From NCBI GenBank assembly GCA_017940415.1, contig JAGAYR010000047.1, positions 1-55,052 on the forward strand: 55,052 bases of DNA, written 5' to 3'. The notes below the pieces were generated by a model, which had not been told where the DNA came from, did not search any database, and saw only the letters and a list, made by a program, of their open reading frames with translations. This stretch comes from Lachnospiraceae bacterium (GTDB lineage Bacteria > Bacillota > Clostridia > Lachnospirales > Lachnospiraceae). The translations under genes were made by a program, and so were the position numbers. Of the stretch, positions 25,845 through 34,201 are shown one piece after another. Within the stretch, counting starts at the first letter, position 1. Each line of letters opens with the position of its first letter.

Positions 25845-25876
25845 GAAAAAAAGAGAGATCCGAAGATCTCTCTTTT
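25845..25876 (-). terminator. terminator after tpiA
   Basis: A 9-12 bp stem (AGAGAGATC, 25852-25860 with 25865-25873, tetraloop CGAA), followed on the minus strand by TTTTTTT. The plus strand also has TTTT, so it may act in both directions. Confidence 0.9.
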
Positions 25877-25893
25877 GAGAAAAAGCAGTTAAA

Positions 25894-26640
25894 TTATGCG
25901 TTAACGATCTGGCCGAAATCGGGCTTAAGTGAAGCACCACCGATAAGTCCGCCGTCGATGTTGGGCTTGGAAAGAAGCTCAGCAGCATTTCCTGCGTTCA
26001 TGGATCCGCCGTACTGAATGCGAACTGCCTCAGCGGTAGCTGCATCATACATCTCAGCGATGGTCTCACGGATCATTGCACAAACTTCTTCAGCCTGATC
26101 AGCGGTTGCGGTCTCGCCGGTTCCGATAGCCCAGATAGGCTCGTAAGCGATAACGAGAGTCTTAACCTGATCAGCGGTTACATCGGTAAGATCCCACTCG
26201 ATCTGTCTCTTGATCCACTCTTTATAAGTTCCAGCCTTGCGAAGAGCAAGTGACTCTCCGCAGCAAAGGATGGGAGTAAGACCTGAAGCAAATGCCTTCT
26301 TAACCTTAGCATTGATGAGGATATCGTTCTCGCCGAAGATATCTCTTCTCTCTGAGTGTCCGATGATAACGAACTCAACGCCTGCCTCTTTGAGCATGGG
26401 AGCTGAGATTTCGCCGGTGAAAGCACCCTTGTCTTCGATGTAGAAGTTCTCTGCACCTACGTGTACGTTGGTTCCCTTTACAGCTTCTGCAACGGGAACG
26501 ATATCGATAGCGGGTACGCAATAAACTACATCTACGGCATCATTCTTAACAAGATCCTTGAGCTCTGCACAAAGTGCAACTGCCTCTGAAGGAGTCTTGT
26601 TCATCTTCCAGTTGCCGGCAATAATTCTTCTACGTGCCAT
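25894..26640 (-). CDS. tpiA: triosephosphate isomerase
   Basis: 248 aa, full length. GNWKMNKT holds the catalytic Asn and Lys, [10 protein letters not shown] the catalytic His, [11 protein letters not shown] the catalytic Glu with the loop-6 hinge, and [11 protein letters not shown] and GLIGGASL bind phosphate. It interconverts dihydroxyacetone phosphate and glyceraldehyde 3-phosphate. AAGGAG lies 8 bases before the ATG. It is third in gap-pgk-tpiA order, separated from pgk by a 181-base spacer with three hairpins. Confidence 0.98.
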   Translation of the reverse strand: MARRRIIAGNWKMNKTPSEAVALCAELKDLVKNDAVDVVYCVPAIDIVPVAEAVKGTNVHVGAENFYIEDKGAFTGEISAPMLKEAGVEFVIIGHSERRDIFGENDILINAKVKKAFASGLTPILCCGESLALRKAGTYKEWIKRQIEWDLTDVTADQVKTLVIAYEPIWAIGTGETATADQAEEVCAMIRETIAEMYDAATAEAVRIQYGGSMNAGNAAELLSKPNIDGGLIGGASLKPDFGQIVNA

Positions 26641-26670
26641 TTTTGTTTCTCCTTATGTTTTAATCGATAT

Positions 26671-26801
26671 CAGGATTTCTTCGCTACGCTCCCGAAATCC
26701 TGCCGGTTTTCGCAATATCTTTTCCGTGTTTCACACGGGATATTGCTCAACCGTTTCGTTCGCTAAAGTATCGGTGTTTTCTGCTAGCAGAACACCGATA
26801 C
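26671..26801 (-). other. three tandem stem-loops between pgk and tpiA
   Basis: Hairpin 1: CAGGATTT (26671-26678) with AAATCCTG (26695-26702). Hairpin 2: GCAATATC..CCGTGT with ACACGGGATATTGC (26712-26746). Hairpin 3: GTATCGGTGTT with AACACCGATAC (26768-26801), nearly loopless. None is followed by a T tract. They could stabilise or process a pgk-tpiA transcript and set the ratio of the two enzymes. Confidence 0.7.
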
Positions 26802-26821
26802 CTTATCTCACTTTATATCGC

Positions 26822-28057
26822 TCATTTATTGTCTGCTGCATCAACTCCGGGAAGAACCTTGCCCTCAAGGAACTCAAGGGAAGCTCCGCCACCGGTGGAG
26901 ATGTGGCTCATCTTGTCAGCGAAACCAAGCTGGTTAACAGCTGCTGCGGAATCTCCGCCGCCGATGATGGTGGTAGCATCGGTCTCTGCAAGAGCCTTAG
27001 CTACTGCCTTGGTACCTGCTGCAAGAACAGGATTCTCGAATACGCCCATAGGTCCGTTCCAAACAACGGTCTTAGCGGACTTAACAGCCTCTGCATAAAG
27101 AGCAGCGGTCTCAGGTCCGATATCAGCGCCTTCCTTGTCTGCAGGGATAGCATCAGCCTTAACAACCTCAGTCTTGATGTCAGGATTGTCGATGGGATCA
27201 GGGAAGCTCTCGATAAGAACGGTATCAACGGGAAGAAGGAGCTTCTTTCCTGCTGCTTCAGCCTTAGCGATCATTTCCTTGCAGTAATCGATCTTGGACT
27301 CGTCAAGGAGTGACTTTCCGATCTCATATCCCTTAGCCTTAAGGAAGGTGTAAGCCATTCCGCCGCCGATGATGAGGGTATCGCACTTCTCGATGAGGTT
27401 ATTGATAACATTGAGTTTGTCAGCTACCTTAGCGCCGCCGAGGATAGCTACGAAAGGACGAACAGGGTTCTCAACTGCATTTCCGAGGAAGTCGATCTCT
27501 TTCTGCATGAGATATCCTACTGCACAGTTGCCGCCCTTCTCGCGAACATACTTGGTAACAACAGATACGGAAGCGTGAGCTCTGTGAGATGATCCGAATG
27601 CATCGCATACATAGTCATCGCAAAGATCAGCAAGCTCTTTAGCAAATGCTTCGCCTGCCTTCTCGGGCTTGGTCTCTTCTTCCATACGGAAACGGGTATT
27701 CTGAAGGAGAATTACGTCACCTTCGTTCATAGCGTTAACAGCTGCGGTAGTAGCCTCGCCGGTAACAGTGTAGTCAGCAATGAACTTAACTTCCTTGCCG
27801 AGCTTCTCGGAAAGAGCCTTTGCAACGGGTGCAAGAGATTCCTTCTCGTTAGGTCCTTCCTTAACTTTTCCGAGGTGAGAGCAAAGGATAACCTTTCCAC
27901 CGTCGTTAATAAGCTTCTTGATGGTAGGAAGAGCTGCAACGATACGGGTCTCGTCGGTGATCTCACCTGACTTGAGAGGTACGTTGAAGTCGCATCTTAC
28001 GAGGACTCTTCTTCCCTTTGCATTAAAATCGTCAACTGATTTCTTGTTTAATGCCAT
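26822..28057 (-). CDS. pgk: phosphoglycerate kinase
   Basis: 411 aa, normal length. The substrate-binding N-domain has [18 protein letters not shown] and [12 protein letters not shown]; the nucleotide-binding C-domain has [19 protein letters not shown] and [22 protein letters not shown]. It makes ATP from 1,3-bisphosphoglycerate in glycolysis. AAGGAGA stands 7 bases before the ATG. A terminator lies between gap and pgk, so pgk probably depends on read-through or its own promoter in 28058-28085. Confidence 0.98.
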   Translation of the reverse strand: MALNKKSVDDFNAKGRRVLVRCDFNVPLKSGEITDETRIVAALPTIKKLINDGGKVILCSHLGKVKEGPNEKESLAPVAKALSEKLGKEVKFIADYTVTGEATTAAVNAMNEGDVILLQNTRFRMEEETKPEKAGEAFAKELADLCDDYVCDAFGSSHRAHASVSVVTKYVREKGGNCAVGYLMQKEIDFLGNAVENPVRPFVAILGGAKVADKLNVINNLIEKCDTLIIGGGMAYTFLKAKGYEIGKSLLDESKIDYCKEMIAKAEAAGKKLLLPVDTVLIESFPDPIDNPDIKTEVVKADAIPADKEGADIGPETAALYAEAVKSAKTVVWNGPMGVFENPVLAAGTKAVAKALAETDATTIIGGGDSAAAVNQLGFADKMSHISTGGGASLEFLEGKVLPGVDAADNK

Positions 28058-28086
28058 GATACTTCTCCTTAATTGATTTTTTTGTT

Positions 28087-28116
28087 AAAAAAGACCCGGC
28101 CCTTGCCGGACCGGGC
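28087..28116 (-). terminator. terminator after gap
   Basis: A GC-rich stem (GACCCGG...CCGGGCC, 28093-28116, with one internal mismatch), followed on the minus strand by TTTTTT. It partly or fully uncouples gap from pgk. Confidence 0.85.
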
Positions 28117-28145
28117 CCTTACTTCATATTTGGTTTGCTTTCTAA

Positions 28146-29162
28146 TTACTTAAGAAGGCTTCCGAAGTGCTTGATGGTACGAACCATCTGGCTGGTGTAT
28201 GAGTTCTCGTTGTCATACCATGAAACAACCTGAACCTGAGTGGTTCCGTTATCAAGAGGAAGAACCATGGTCTGAGTTGCATCGAAGAGTGATCCGTAGG
28301 TCATTCCAACGATATCGCTGGAAACGATCTCATCGGTGTTGTATCCGAAGCTCTCGTTTGAAGCAGCCTTCATAGCGTCGTTGATCTGCTCCTTGGTTAC
28401 GTTTCCTTCAACAACTGCGGTAAGGATAGTGGTTGATCCGGTTGGGGTAGGAACACGCTGAGCAGCTCCGATGAGCTTTCCGTTGAGCTCAGGGATTACA
28501 AGGCCGATAGCCTTAGCAGCACCGGTAGAGTTGGGAACGATGTTGCAAGCAGCTGCACGTGAACGTCTCTTGTCGCCCTTTCTCTGAGGTCCGTCGAGAG
28601 TCATCTGATCGCCGGTGTAAGCGTGGATGGTGCACATGATACCGGACTTGATGGTAGCAAGATCGTTAAGAGCCTTAGCCATAGGAGCAAGGCAGTTGGT
28701 GGTGCAGGATGCTGCAGAGATGATCTTGTCCTCAGCGGTAAGAGACTGATGGTTTACATTGTAAACGATGGTAGGAAGGTCATTTCCTGCAGGAGCAGAG
28801 ATGATAACGTGCTTAGCACCTGCATCGATGTGAGCCTGAGCCTTCTCTTTGCTGGTGTAGAAACCGGTGCACTCAAGTACAACGTCTACTCCAAGCTGTC
28901 CCCAAGGAAGATCAGCAGCCTTAGCCTCAGCATAGATGGTGATCTTCTTGCCATCTACAGTGATGCTGTTCTCATCAAAAGAAACCTTGTCTGCAAGAGC
29001 ATACTTTCCCTGAGTTGAGTCATATTTAAGGAGATGTGCAAGCATCTCGGGAGAGGTAAGATCGTTGATAGCTACGATCTCGAATCCCTCAGCACCAAAC
29101 ATCTGTCTGAATGCAAGACGACCGATACGGCCAAAACCATTGATAGCAACTTTAACTGCCAT
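28146..29162 (-). CDS. gap: glyceraldehyde-3-phosphate dehydrogenase
   Basis: 338 aa. The NAD-binding N-terminus is [16 protein letters not shown], the catalytic Cys lies in [12 protein letters not shown], the catalytic His in TIHAYTGDQ, and QRVPTPTGS and [13 protein letters not shown] follow. A glycolytic NAD-dependent enzyme. AGGAGG lies 8 bases upstream of the ATG. The upstream region has an inverted repeat (29198-29215) that could be an operator. Strong codon bias and a strong ribosome binding site suggest high expression. Confidence 0.98.
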   Translation of the reverse strand: MAVKVAINGFGRIGRLAFRQMFGAEGFEIVAINDLTSPEMLAHLLKYDSTQGKYALADKVSFDENSITVDGKKITIYAEAKAADLPWGQLGVDVVLECTGFYTSKEKAQAHIDAGAKHVIISAPAGNDLPTIVYNVNHQSLTAEDKIISAASCTTNCLAPMAKALNDLATIKSGIMCTIHAYTGDQMTLDGPQRKGDKRRSRAAACNIVPNSTGAAKAIGLVIPELNGKLIGAAQRVPTPTGSTTILTAVVEGNVTKEQINDAMKAASNESFGYNTDEIVSSDIVGMTYGSLFDATQTMVLPLDNGTTQVQVVSWYDNENSYTSQMVRTIKHFGSLLK

Positions 29163-29197
29163 TTTTAATTCCTCCTAGAATTATTAAGTTTTTAAAC

Positions 29198-29215
29198 TGA
29201 CAAAAAACTTTGTCA
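29198..29215 (-). promoter_or_regulatory. palindrome in the gap promoter region
   Basis: TGACAAA and TTTGTCA separated by 4 bases, about 40 bases before the gap ATG. On the minus strand TTGACA of the repeat can also serve as a -35 box. It may be the operator of a glycolytic or redox repressor; the sequence does not match a Rex or CggR site that I can state with certainty. Confidence 0.5.
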
Positions 29216-29344
29216 AATTTTTATCAGCCAACGAAATTTATTTTACAAGTTTCACCTGCATAATTCAAGTGAAATAAATCGTTTTTTTCGCGTTTATAGA
29301 TAACGTCAGTTATCAGTAACCACGCCGTTTTCGATGATTTAGGA

Positions 29345-29836
29345 TCACTGTCTCTTTCCGCAGCTGGGGCAGAATGAAGAATCTTCTTCGAGGTTTGCAC
29401 CGCAAGCCTTACATCTGGGACGTGAAGCGGGACGCATTGCCTTCTCTTTTTCCTCAGCCTTTGAAGGGAACTTAAATCCGCACATGTTACAAAAGCGGCT
29501 GGCAAGAACAACTTCGTTCTCACACTCAGGACATGCCTTGAGTCCTCTTGCTGCGAGTTCTTCCGCAACGATGGTATCGATTGTATTTCTGATGGTGTTT
29601 ATTCTCTGAATCTGATCGTTGAAAAGAGATGCTCTGGGAACCTCTCTGGGACCTTTGCCGTTCTGTCCACAGCACTCTTTGTAGAATTTCTGTCCGAGCT
29701 CGGTATATACGGACTCAAGCTCTGCTTTAAGCTCTTCTTTTTCCTTAGTTCTGTCAACATGAGATGCTGCAGCCATCTTCTTCTTGCTGTCGAAATCAAC
29801 AACTACTTCTTCTGCGTTCAAAACCTTTTCTTCCAT
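29345..29836 (-). CDS. double zinc-ribbon protein, function unknown
   Basis: 163 aa. The N-terminal half is charged and probably helical (EKEELKAELESVYTELG). The C-terminal half has two zinc ribbons, CPECENEVVLASRFCNMC and CKACGANLEEDSSFCPSC, each with paired CxxC motifs. No membrane segment. Function unknown; similar proteins in Firmicutes are annotated only as zinc ribbon. TTAGGAGGG precedes the ATG. The 5' leader has a hairpin (GTCTCTC/GAGAGAC) and -10-like TATAAT at 29905-29910. Divergent from the plus-strand block. Confidence 0.78.
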   Translation of the reverse strand: MEEKVLNAEEVVVDFDSKKKMAAASHVDRTKEKEELKAELESVYTELGQKFYKECCGQNGKGPREVPRASLFNDQIQRINTIRNTIDTIVAEELAARGLKACPECENEVVLASRFCNMCGFKFPSKAEEKEKAMRPASRPRCKACGANLEEDSSFCPSCGKRQ

Positions 29837-30022
29837 AATACCCTCCTAAAAAAATTGTCAGGAAAACCGTCTCTCTTATTTCCCCGTCGAGAGACAGCGA
29901 AAATATTATACCATTCAATATAAAATTATAAAAGGAATGCAATTGTACAATTATTAATGGTAAAATATCAGCACATTTACTTAAAAACTCATTTTTTTAA
30001 TCTAGTTTTCGGAGGTACTTAA

Positions 30023-30856
30023 ATGCCAATACTTGCAGACTGTCACATGCATTCCCACCACTCCGGCGACTCTGAAGCTTCAATGGAGTCAATGATCGAA
30101 AGTGCCATAAATGCAGGACTCGAGACGATCTCTTTTACCGAGCATCAGGATTTCGATTATCCCAAATCTCCCGAAGGAGAAACAGAATACTGTGATGAGA
30201 ATGCTTTCATGCTGAATGCGGATTCATATCTGTATGAGCTTCTGAGCATGAGGGAAAAATACAAAGACAAGATACGTATAGAATTCGGACTTGAGGTCGG
30301 ACTTCAGCAAAGCTGTGTTAAGAAGAATCTCATCTTCTGCAGAGATCACGAATATGATTTCATCATTGCATCACAGCATGTAGTCGGTGGAAAAGACCCT
30401 TACTACAAATCTTTCTTCGAGGGCCGTTCCGAAAAAGAAGCCCTGAGAGAATACTTCACCGAATATCATGACAACATTAAGAAGTTCCACAACTTCGATG
30501 TTCTCGGCCATCTGGATTACATGGTCAGATATCTTCCCAGCGGAACCAGAGAATATGACTATTCCGAATACGGCGATATCATTGATGAGATCTTCAAAGA
30601 ACTTATCGAGAATGAAAAAGGTATAGAGATCAACACAAAAGCAATGAGCAAAGGAATGAAGGAGTTCCATCCCTGCATGACAGCACTCAAGAGATACAGA
30701 GAGCTTGGCGGTGAGATCGTAACCGTTGGTTCCGACGCTCACAAGCCCGAAAATATAGCTGATCATTTCAACAAGGTACCCGATGTATTGAAAGAAGCCG
30801 GATTCAAGTACTACTGCATCTATGAAAACAGGCTTCCGGAATATCACAAGTTGTAA
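30023..30856 (+). CDS. hisK: PHP-family histidinol-phosphatase (HisK/HisJ type)
   Basis: 277 aa. PHP metal ligands are visible: DCHMHSHHSGDSE, ETISFTEHQDF, EFGLEVGLQ, FIIASQHVVGG, VLGHLDYMVRY and VTVGSDAHKPENI. The family hydrolyses histidinol phosphate in His biosynthesis; standing alone outside a his operon, it may instead act on another phosphoester. TCGGAGGT is 8 bases upstream of the ATG. First gene of the only plus-strand block in the window. Confidence 0.85.
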   Translation: MPILADCHMHSHHSGDSEASMESMIESAINAGLETISFTEHQDFDYPKSPEGETEYCDENAFMLNADSYLYELLSMREKYKDKIRIEFGLEVGLQQSCVKKNLIFCRDHEYDFIIASQHVVGGKDPYYKSFFEGRSEKEALREYFTEYHDNIKKFHNFDVLGHLDYMVRYLPSGTREYDYSEYGDIIDEIFKELIENEKGIEINTKAMSKGMKEFHPCMTALKRYRELGGEIVTVGSDAHKPENIADHFNKVPDVLKEAGFKYYCIYENRLPEYHKL

Positions 30857-30947
30857 AGGATTTATAATTAACGACAATCACAACGCACAAAAAGCACTTA
30901 TCTCTTCACTTATTTCGCTTATCGGTCCTATTCCGGGCGTGTTTCTT

Positions 30948-31106
30948 TCAATGATCATATTTTTCGGTCACCTCGGAGTATTTCTGCCTTTGGTACTGTT
31001 TATATGTCTTATATTTGGAATGCGTAGGAAACACACCCGGTTTATTCTTGTCGAGAGCTTCTATAAAGCCATGCTCTATTTCAGATCCGCATACAGGACA
31101 TTTCAT
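30948..31106 (-). CDS. possible small zinc-ribbon protein or remnant
   Basis: A 52-aa frame beginning MKCPVCGSEIEHGFIEAL, which looks like the start of small Firmicute zinc-ribbon proteins, with AAAGGA about 10 bases before the ATG. The usual second CxxC does not appear before the stop, so it may be the 5' remnant of a longer gene. The opposite strand carries a hydrophobic frame over the same bases. Weak call. Confidence 0.4.
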   Translation of the reverse strand: MKCPVCGSEIEHGFIEALDKNKPGVFPTHSKYKTYKQYQRQKYSEVTEKYDH

Positions 31107-31147
31107 ATTCGCCCATCCTTTACATATATGTAATTTTATCATACACA

Positions 31148-31185
31148 GGCTAACAAAGTACTGGTTTCCAGGGACTTTGTTAGCC
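31148..31185. other. 12-bp perfect stem-loop
   Basis: GGCTAACAAAGT (31148-31159) pairs with ACTTTGTTAGCC (31174-31185); the loop itself holds CTGG/CCAG. No T tract follows on either strand. It may be a weak terminator after the PHP gene or a small repeat element. Confidence 0.65.
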
Positions 31186-31330
31186 TCCTCAGTTGCTTCC
31201 GAGCCCCCAAACCACAGAAAAGGCTAAAAACGCCCCTCGCATCTGTTTACCCTGTAATTGTATATTGAGCGGATCCAATCAGTCAGATCATGATAAAATA
31301 CTCAATAGTTTTTATTAAGGAGATAAGACT

Positions 31331-31996
31331 TTGAAAATACTGATTGCTGAAGATGATAACTCCCTCAGAAGGCTCCTGTTCGACCAGCTGACCGGCGACG
31401 GATATGATGTGGTCGAAGCCGCAAACGGAAAAGCTGCGTACGATCTCTTTTTAAAGGAGCACCCTGATATGGCCATTCTGGATGTAATGATGCCTGTAAT
31501 GGACGGATTTTCGCTTCTCAATAAGATCCGCGAAACATCTCAGATGCCCGTAATCTTCCTAACCGCAAGAGGCGAGGAAATTGATAAGGTTAGCGGCCTG
31601 AGAATGGGTGCGGACGACTATCTCGTAAAGCCGTGGGGAATGAACGAACTCCTTGCAAGGATCGAGGTACAAAAGCGCCATATCAAAACGGCAGATTCAG
31701 CGCCCAAAGTCGTTACCTCAGGAAATCTCAAGATGGATTTTGAAAACGGCATCGTCGAAAAAGACGGCGTTCCCGTCAACTTAAATTCAAAGGAATACCA
31801 CATTCTCAAATACCTGTCAGAAAACACAGGCAAGATAGTTACCAAGAAGCAGATCTATCAGGAAGTATGGCAGGAAGACTATATCTACGATGACAACACC
31901 GTAATGGTACAGATTTCCCATCTTCGCTCAAAGATAGATGATTCCGAACACAAACATATTGACACTCTTGTCGGCATCGGTTATCGATTCAGGTAA
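31331..31996 (+). CDS. OmpR/PhoB-family response regulator
   Basis: 221 aa. Receiver domain 1-115: acidic pocket E7-D8-D9, phospho-acceptor Asp51 (AILDVMMPVMDGF), Thr78 and Lys100 (YLVKPWG). A winged-helix DNA-binding domain follows (LNSKEYHILKYLSENTGKI, KKQIYQEVW, VMVQISHLRSKI, GIGYRFR). It starts with TTG, with AAGGAGA 7 bases upstream. The kinase gene follows after 4 bases. A TTTAAGA direct repeat with 11-base period behind the kinase gene is a candidate binding site. Confidence 0.94.
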   Translation: MKILIAEDDNSLRRLLFDQLTGDGYDVVEAANGKAAYDLFLKEHPDMAILDVMMPVMDGFSLLNKIRETSQMPVIFLTARGEEIDKVSGLRMGADDYLVKPWGMNELLARIEVQKRHIKTADSAPKVVTSGNLKMDFENGIVEKDGVPVNLNSKEYHILKYLSENTGKIVTKKQIYQEVWQEDYIYDDNTVMVQISHLRSKIDDSEHKHIDTLVGIGYRFR

Positions 31997-32000
31997 AACA

Positions 32001-33212
32001 ATGAAAAAAATTCTCAGAAATAAATTTATAAAAACAATTCTTGCTACGATCGCTATCTCTTTTCTTCCGCTGATAATTCTGGAAATAGTTTCTTTGATCA
32101 TACCCGATCCGTTTGAGAATTCACCTACAGCGGCTGAAAGGCTTTGTGAAGATCCGTACGAGATCTATATACAGGATTACCTGGATAACGATGGAAGTGC
32201 TACAGTCGTTGACGAGAATCTCCATGTGATCAATCTCGGTGGGCCTGCGCTTTTTGACAAAGAATATCTTTCCGCTGATGATTGGTTTCTTTTTATAAAC
32301 CCGTCAGACAGGGATTCCGGTTACAGATACGACATTGCTGCTTACGACGGCGAATACGGATATTGGCTGATCCTGCGTTCTCCCGTCGCTTTCAAATTTG
32401 AATTAAGCATTAATCTGAAACCTTCAAATTCATATCAGACTGTTATACTTCTTACTCTGATCGTATTATTTTACTTTGCAGTACTTCTTTCTTTTGCCGG
32501 ATTGTATTCTGAAAAAGTAACAAAAGATATAAAAACCATCGAGGACGAAGAGGAAAAGAAAAGAATGCTTCTTGTATCCGAGATCTCTCATGATCTTAAG
32601 ACACCGCTTGCAAGTGTACAGGGATACAGCGAGATGCTTCTCGAAAGGGAAGTTTCGGACAAGGAAAGACAGGATTACCTTAAGCTTATCCATGACAATT
32701 CGGTCAGGACAAACGTGATCCTTCAAAGTCTCTTCATGTATTCAAAGCTTGAGAGCGCAGGCTTCAAGCCTAATGCAGAGCGCACAGACATTTGCGAATT
32801 CACAAGACTTATCCTCGCAGAATATATAGCCAAGTTTGATGATGCGGGATTTACCTATGAATTTGAAATTCCCGAAAAAGAAATCTTTGCAAGCCTCGAC
32901 AAAAACCTCTTCAGAAGAATCTACGATAACCTTATCGAGAATTCCCTAAAGTATAATGAATCCGGTACCAAGATTGAAATCGCTGTCCGCGAAAAAGAAA
33001 ACATTGAGATAACCATCTCTGATAACGGAATCGGTATTCCCAAAGAGTCTCGTGATAAAATATTTGAACCCTTCTACCGTGCGAACGAATCATACCACGG
33101 TAGCGGTCTTGGCCTTGCAATCGTAAGACAGCTGGTCGAACTGCATGGCGGAACCATCGAACTCGCACGGGGCGTAGGATGTTGCTGGATAATAAAGCTT
33201 CCGAAAATTTAA
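32001..33212 (+). CDS. membrane sensor histidine kinase
   Basis: 403 aa. TM1 is at about 12-34, an extracellular sensor region of about 110 aa without a recognised domain follows, then TM2 at 146-168. The HisKA box has His197 (EISHDLKTPLASVQGYSEML) and the ATPase has N (YDNLIENSLKYNESG), G1 (ISDNGIGIP), F (IFEPFYRANES) and G2 (GSGLGLAIVRQL). The start at 32001, 4 bases after the regulator stop with AGGT upstream, is preferred over an earlier in-frame ATG at 31938 inside the regulator. There is no HAMP domain; the kinase core follows TM2 closely, as in intramembrane-sensing or small-sensor kinases. Confidence 0.93.
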   Translation: MKKILRNKFIKTILATIAISFLPLIILEIVSLIIPDPFENSPTAAERLCEDPYEIYIQDYLDNDGSATVVDENLHVINLGGPALFDKEYLSADDWFLFINPSDRDSGYRYDIAAYDGEYGYWLILRSPVAFKFELSINLKPSNSYQTVILLTLIVLFYFAVLLSFAGLYSEKVTKDIKTIEDEEEKKRMLLVSEISHDLKTPLASVQGYSEMLLEREVSDKERQDYLKLIHDNSVRTNVILQSLFMYSKLESAGFKPNAERTDICEFTRLILAEYIAKFDDAGFTYEFEIPEKEIFASLDKNLFRRIYDNLIENSLKYNESGTKIEIAVREKENIEITISDNGIGIPKESRDKIFEPFYRANESYHGSGLGLAIVRQLVELHGGTIELARGVGCCWIIKLPKI

Positions 33213-33225
33213 GACAGATTTAAGA
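33208..33225 (+). promoter_or_regulatory. TTTAAGA direct repeat, candidate response-regulator site
   Basis: TTTAAGA occurs at 33208-33214 and 33219-33225, exactly 11 bases apart, the period of PhoB/OmpR-family half-sites. It overlaps the kinase stop and lies upstream of TATATT (33257-33262) and the CPBP protease gene. Confidence 0.5.
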
Positions 33226-33291
33226 TTGATAAAAGGCCGACTAAAGAACCTCCTGTTATATTGTTTCCATTCTAATTCAGGAGGATCAATT

Positions 33292-34140
33292 ATGAAAAAC
33301 AAAAAAAATTTAATTAAAAGCCTTTTATTCTGTATCTTGTGGCTCGTCCCGTTCATCGTGATAGGAACATTGGCTGAAAAGGTCGAAAACGATATCCTGC
33401 AGGATACAATAAAACTCATATCACGTATAGTTGCTTCGGCAGGTATTTTCATTTATGTAAAAAAAATATATGGAATCGGACCCGATCTCAGAAAAAACAA
33501 TCTCGTTAAGGGAATCTTTTGGTACGGAAGCGTCATCTTTCTTTTCACCTGTCTGATGTTCGTATTGAATTATAAAACTCCCGAGATAGCCTTTATAAAG
33601 GCAATGCCTTTACTCATATTTTATCTTATTGCAAATCTGGCCGTAGGTTTGTTTGAAGAAGCTCTTTGCAGAGGACTGCTTTTTAATACCTTCAAAGAAT
33701 ATTGGGGGGATAACAAAAAAGGAGTTTATCTGGGAGCACTGATTTCTTCACTACTTTTCGGTTCATTGCATCTCTTCAATCTCAACGGATATAACACGGT
33801 ATCAACCATTACACAAGTAATATACGCTACCTTCTTTGGAATGCTTTTTGCGACCGTCTACTACCGTTCGGGTAATCTTTTATCCTGCGTGATTCTTCAC
33901 GGACTGGTGGATTATGCTTCATCGTTCTGGAAATGTTTTCTTGTAGACAGAGCAGCTCAGGCTGCAATAGAAGAAGTCACTGACTCCACTATATCAGAAG
34001 CCTTGATAGTACTTGCGATAACATCATTATTTGTAATCTCATCACTTATCCAGCTTAAAAAAGAATTCAAGCAGCAGGCTGCTAAACAGGCACAGACGAT
34101 GCAGGCTCAAAATTTACAAGCACAGAACTATCAAGCATAA
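33292..34140 (+). CDS. CPBP-family intramembrane metalloprotease
   Basis: 282 aa with about 6-8 membrane helices and the CPBP (Rce1-like/Abi) motifs: EE122-123 and Arg127 (FEEALCRGLLF), His160 (FGSLHLFN) and His203 (ILHGLVDYAS). Such proteins cleave substrates in the membrane, often for bacteriocin immunity or maturation. The start at 33292 is chosen because AGGAGG lies 6 bases upstream; the longer frame from 33226 lacks one. The C-terminal 20 residues are a Gln/Ala-rich repeat (QAQ...QAQN.QAQN). It follows a two-component pair and a direct repeat, so regulation by that pair is plausible. Confidence 0.9.
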   Translation: MKNKKNLIKSLLFCILWLVPFIVIGTLAEKVENDILQDTIKLISRIVASAGIFIYVKKIYGIGPDLRKNNLVKGIFWYGSVIFLFTCLMFVLNYKTPEIAFIKAMPLLIFYLIANLAVGLFEEALCRGLLFNTFKEYWGDNKKGVYLGALISSLLFGSLHLFNLNGYNTVSTITQVIYATFFGMLFATVYYRSGNLLSCVILHGLVDYASSFWKCFLVDRAAQAAIEEVTDSTISEALIVLAITSLFVISSLIQLKKEFKQQAAKQAQTMQAQNLQAQNYQA

Positions 34141-34146
34141 AAATAT

Positions 34147-34181
34147 GGGGCTGTCGCACTAAAAAACAGTGTGACAGCCCC
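34147..34181. terminator. hairpin between convergent genes
   Basis: A 14-bp stem GGGGCTGTCGCACT / AGTGTGACAGCCCC with an AAAAAAC loop. T tracts are weak (TTCGTATTATT on plus, ATATTTTTA on minus). It probably serves as a bidirectional terminator for the CPBP gene and the XRE regulator gene. Confidence 0.75.
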
Positions 34182-34201
34182 TTCGTATTATTCTCTAGTT
34201 A

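Larger units (their letters stand above)
30857..31330. other. 470-base stretch without a firm gene
   Basis: It holds a possible small zinc-ribbon frame on the minus strand (30948-31106), an opposed hydrophobic plus-strand frame running out of the end of the upstream gene (no ribosome binding site, probably a shadow), and a strong hairpin at 31148-31185. The response-regulator ribosome binding site AAGGAGA is at its right end. I see no terminator with a clear T tract after the PHP gene. Confidence 0.6.

Noticed and set aside
26558-27313. 251-aa plus-strand frame over tpiA and pgk
   Set aside because: Crosses two certain glycolytic genes and the hairpin spacer; a product of strong codon bias on the other strand.
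29224-29568. 114-aa minus-strand frame over the zinc-ribbon gene end
   Set aside because: Same strand but a different frame from the clear double zinc-ribbon gene; no ribosome binding site and no conserved motif.
30822-31133. 103-aa hydrophobic plus-strand frame at the end of the PHP gene
   Set aside because: It begins inside the PHP gene without a ribosome binding site and lies opposite a CxxC-containing frame; kept only as an open question in the findings.
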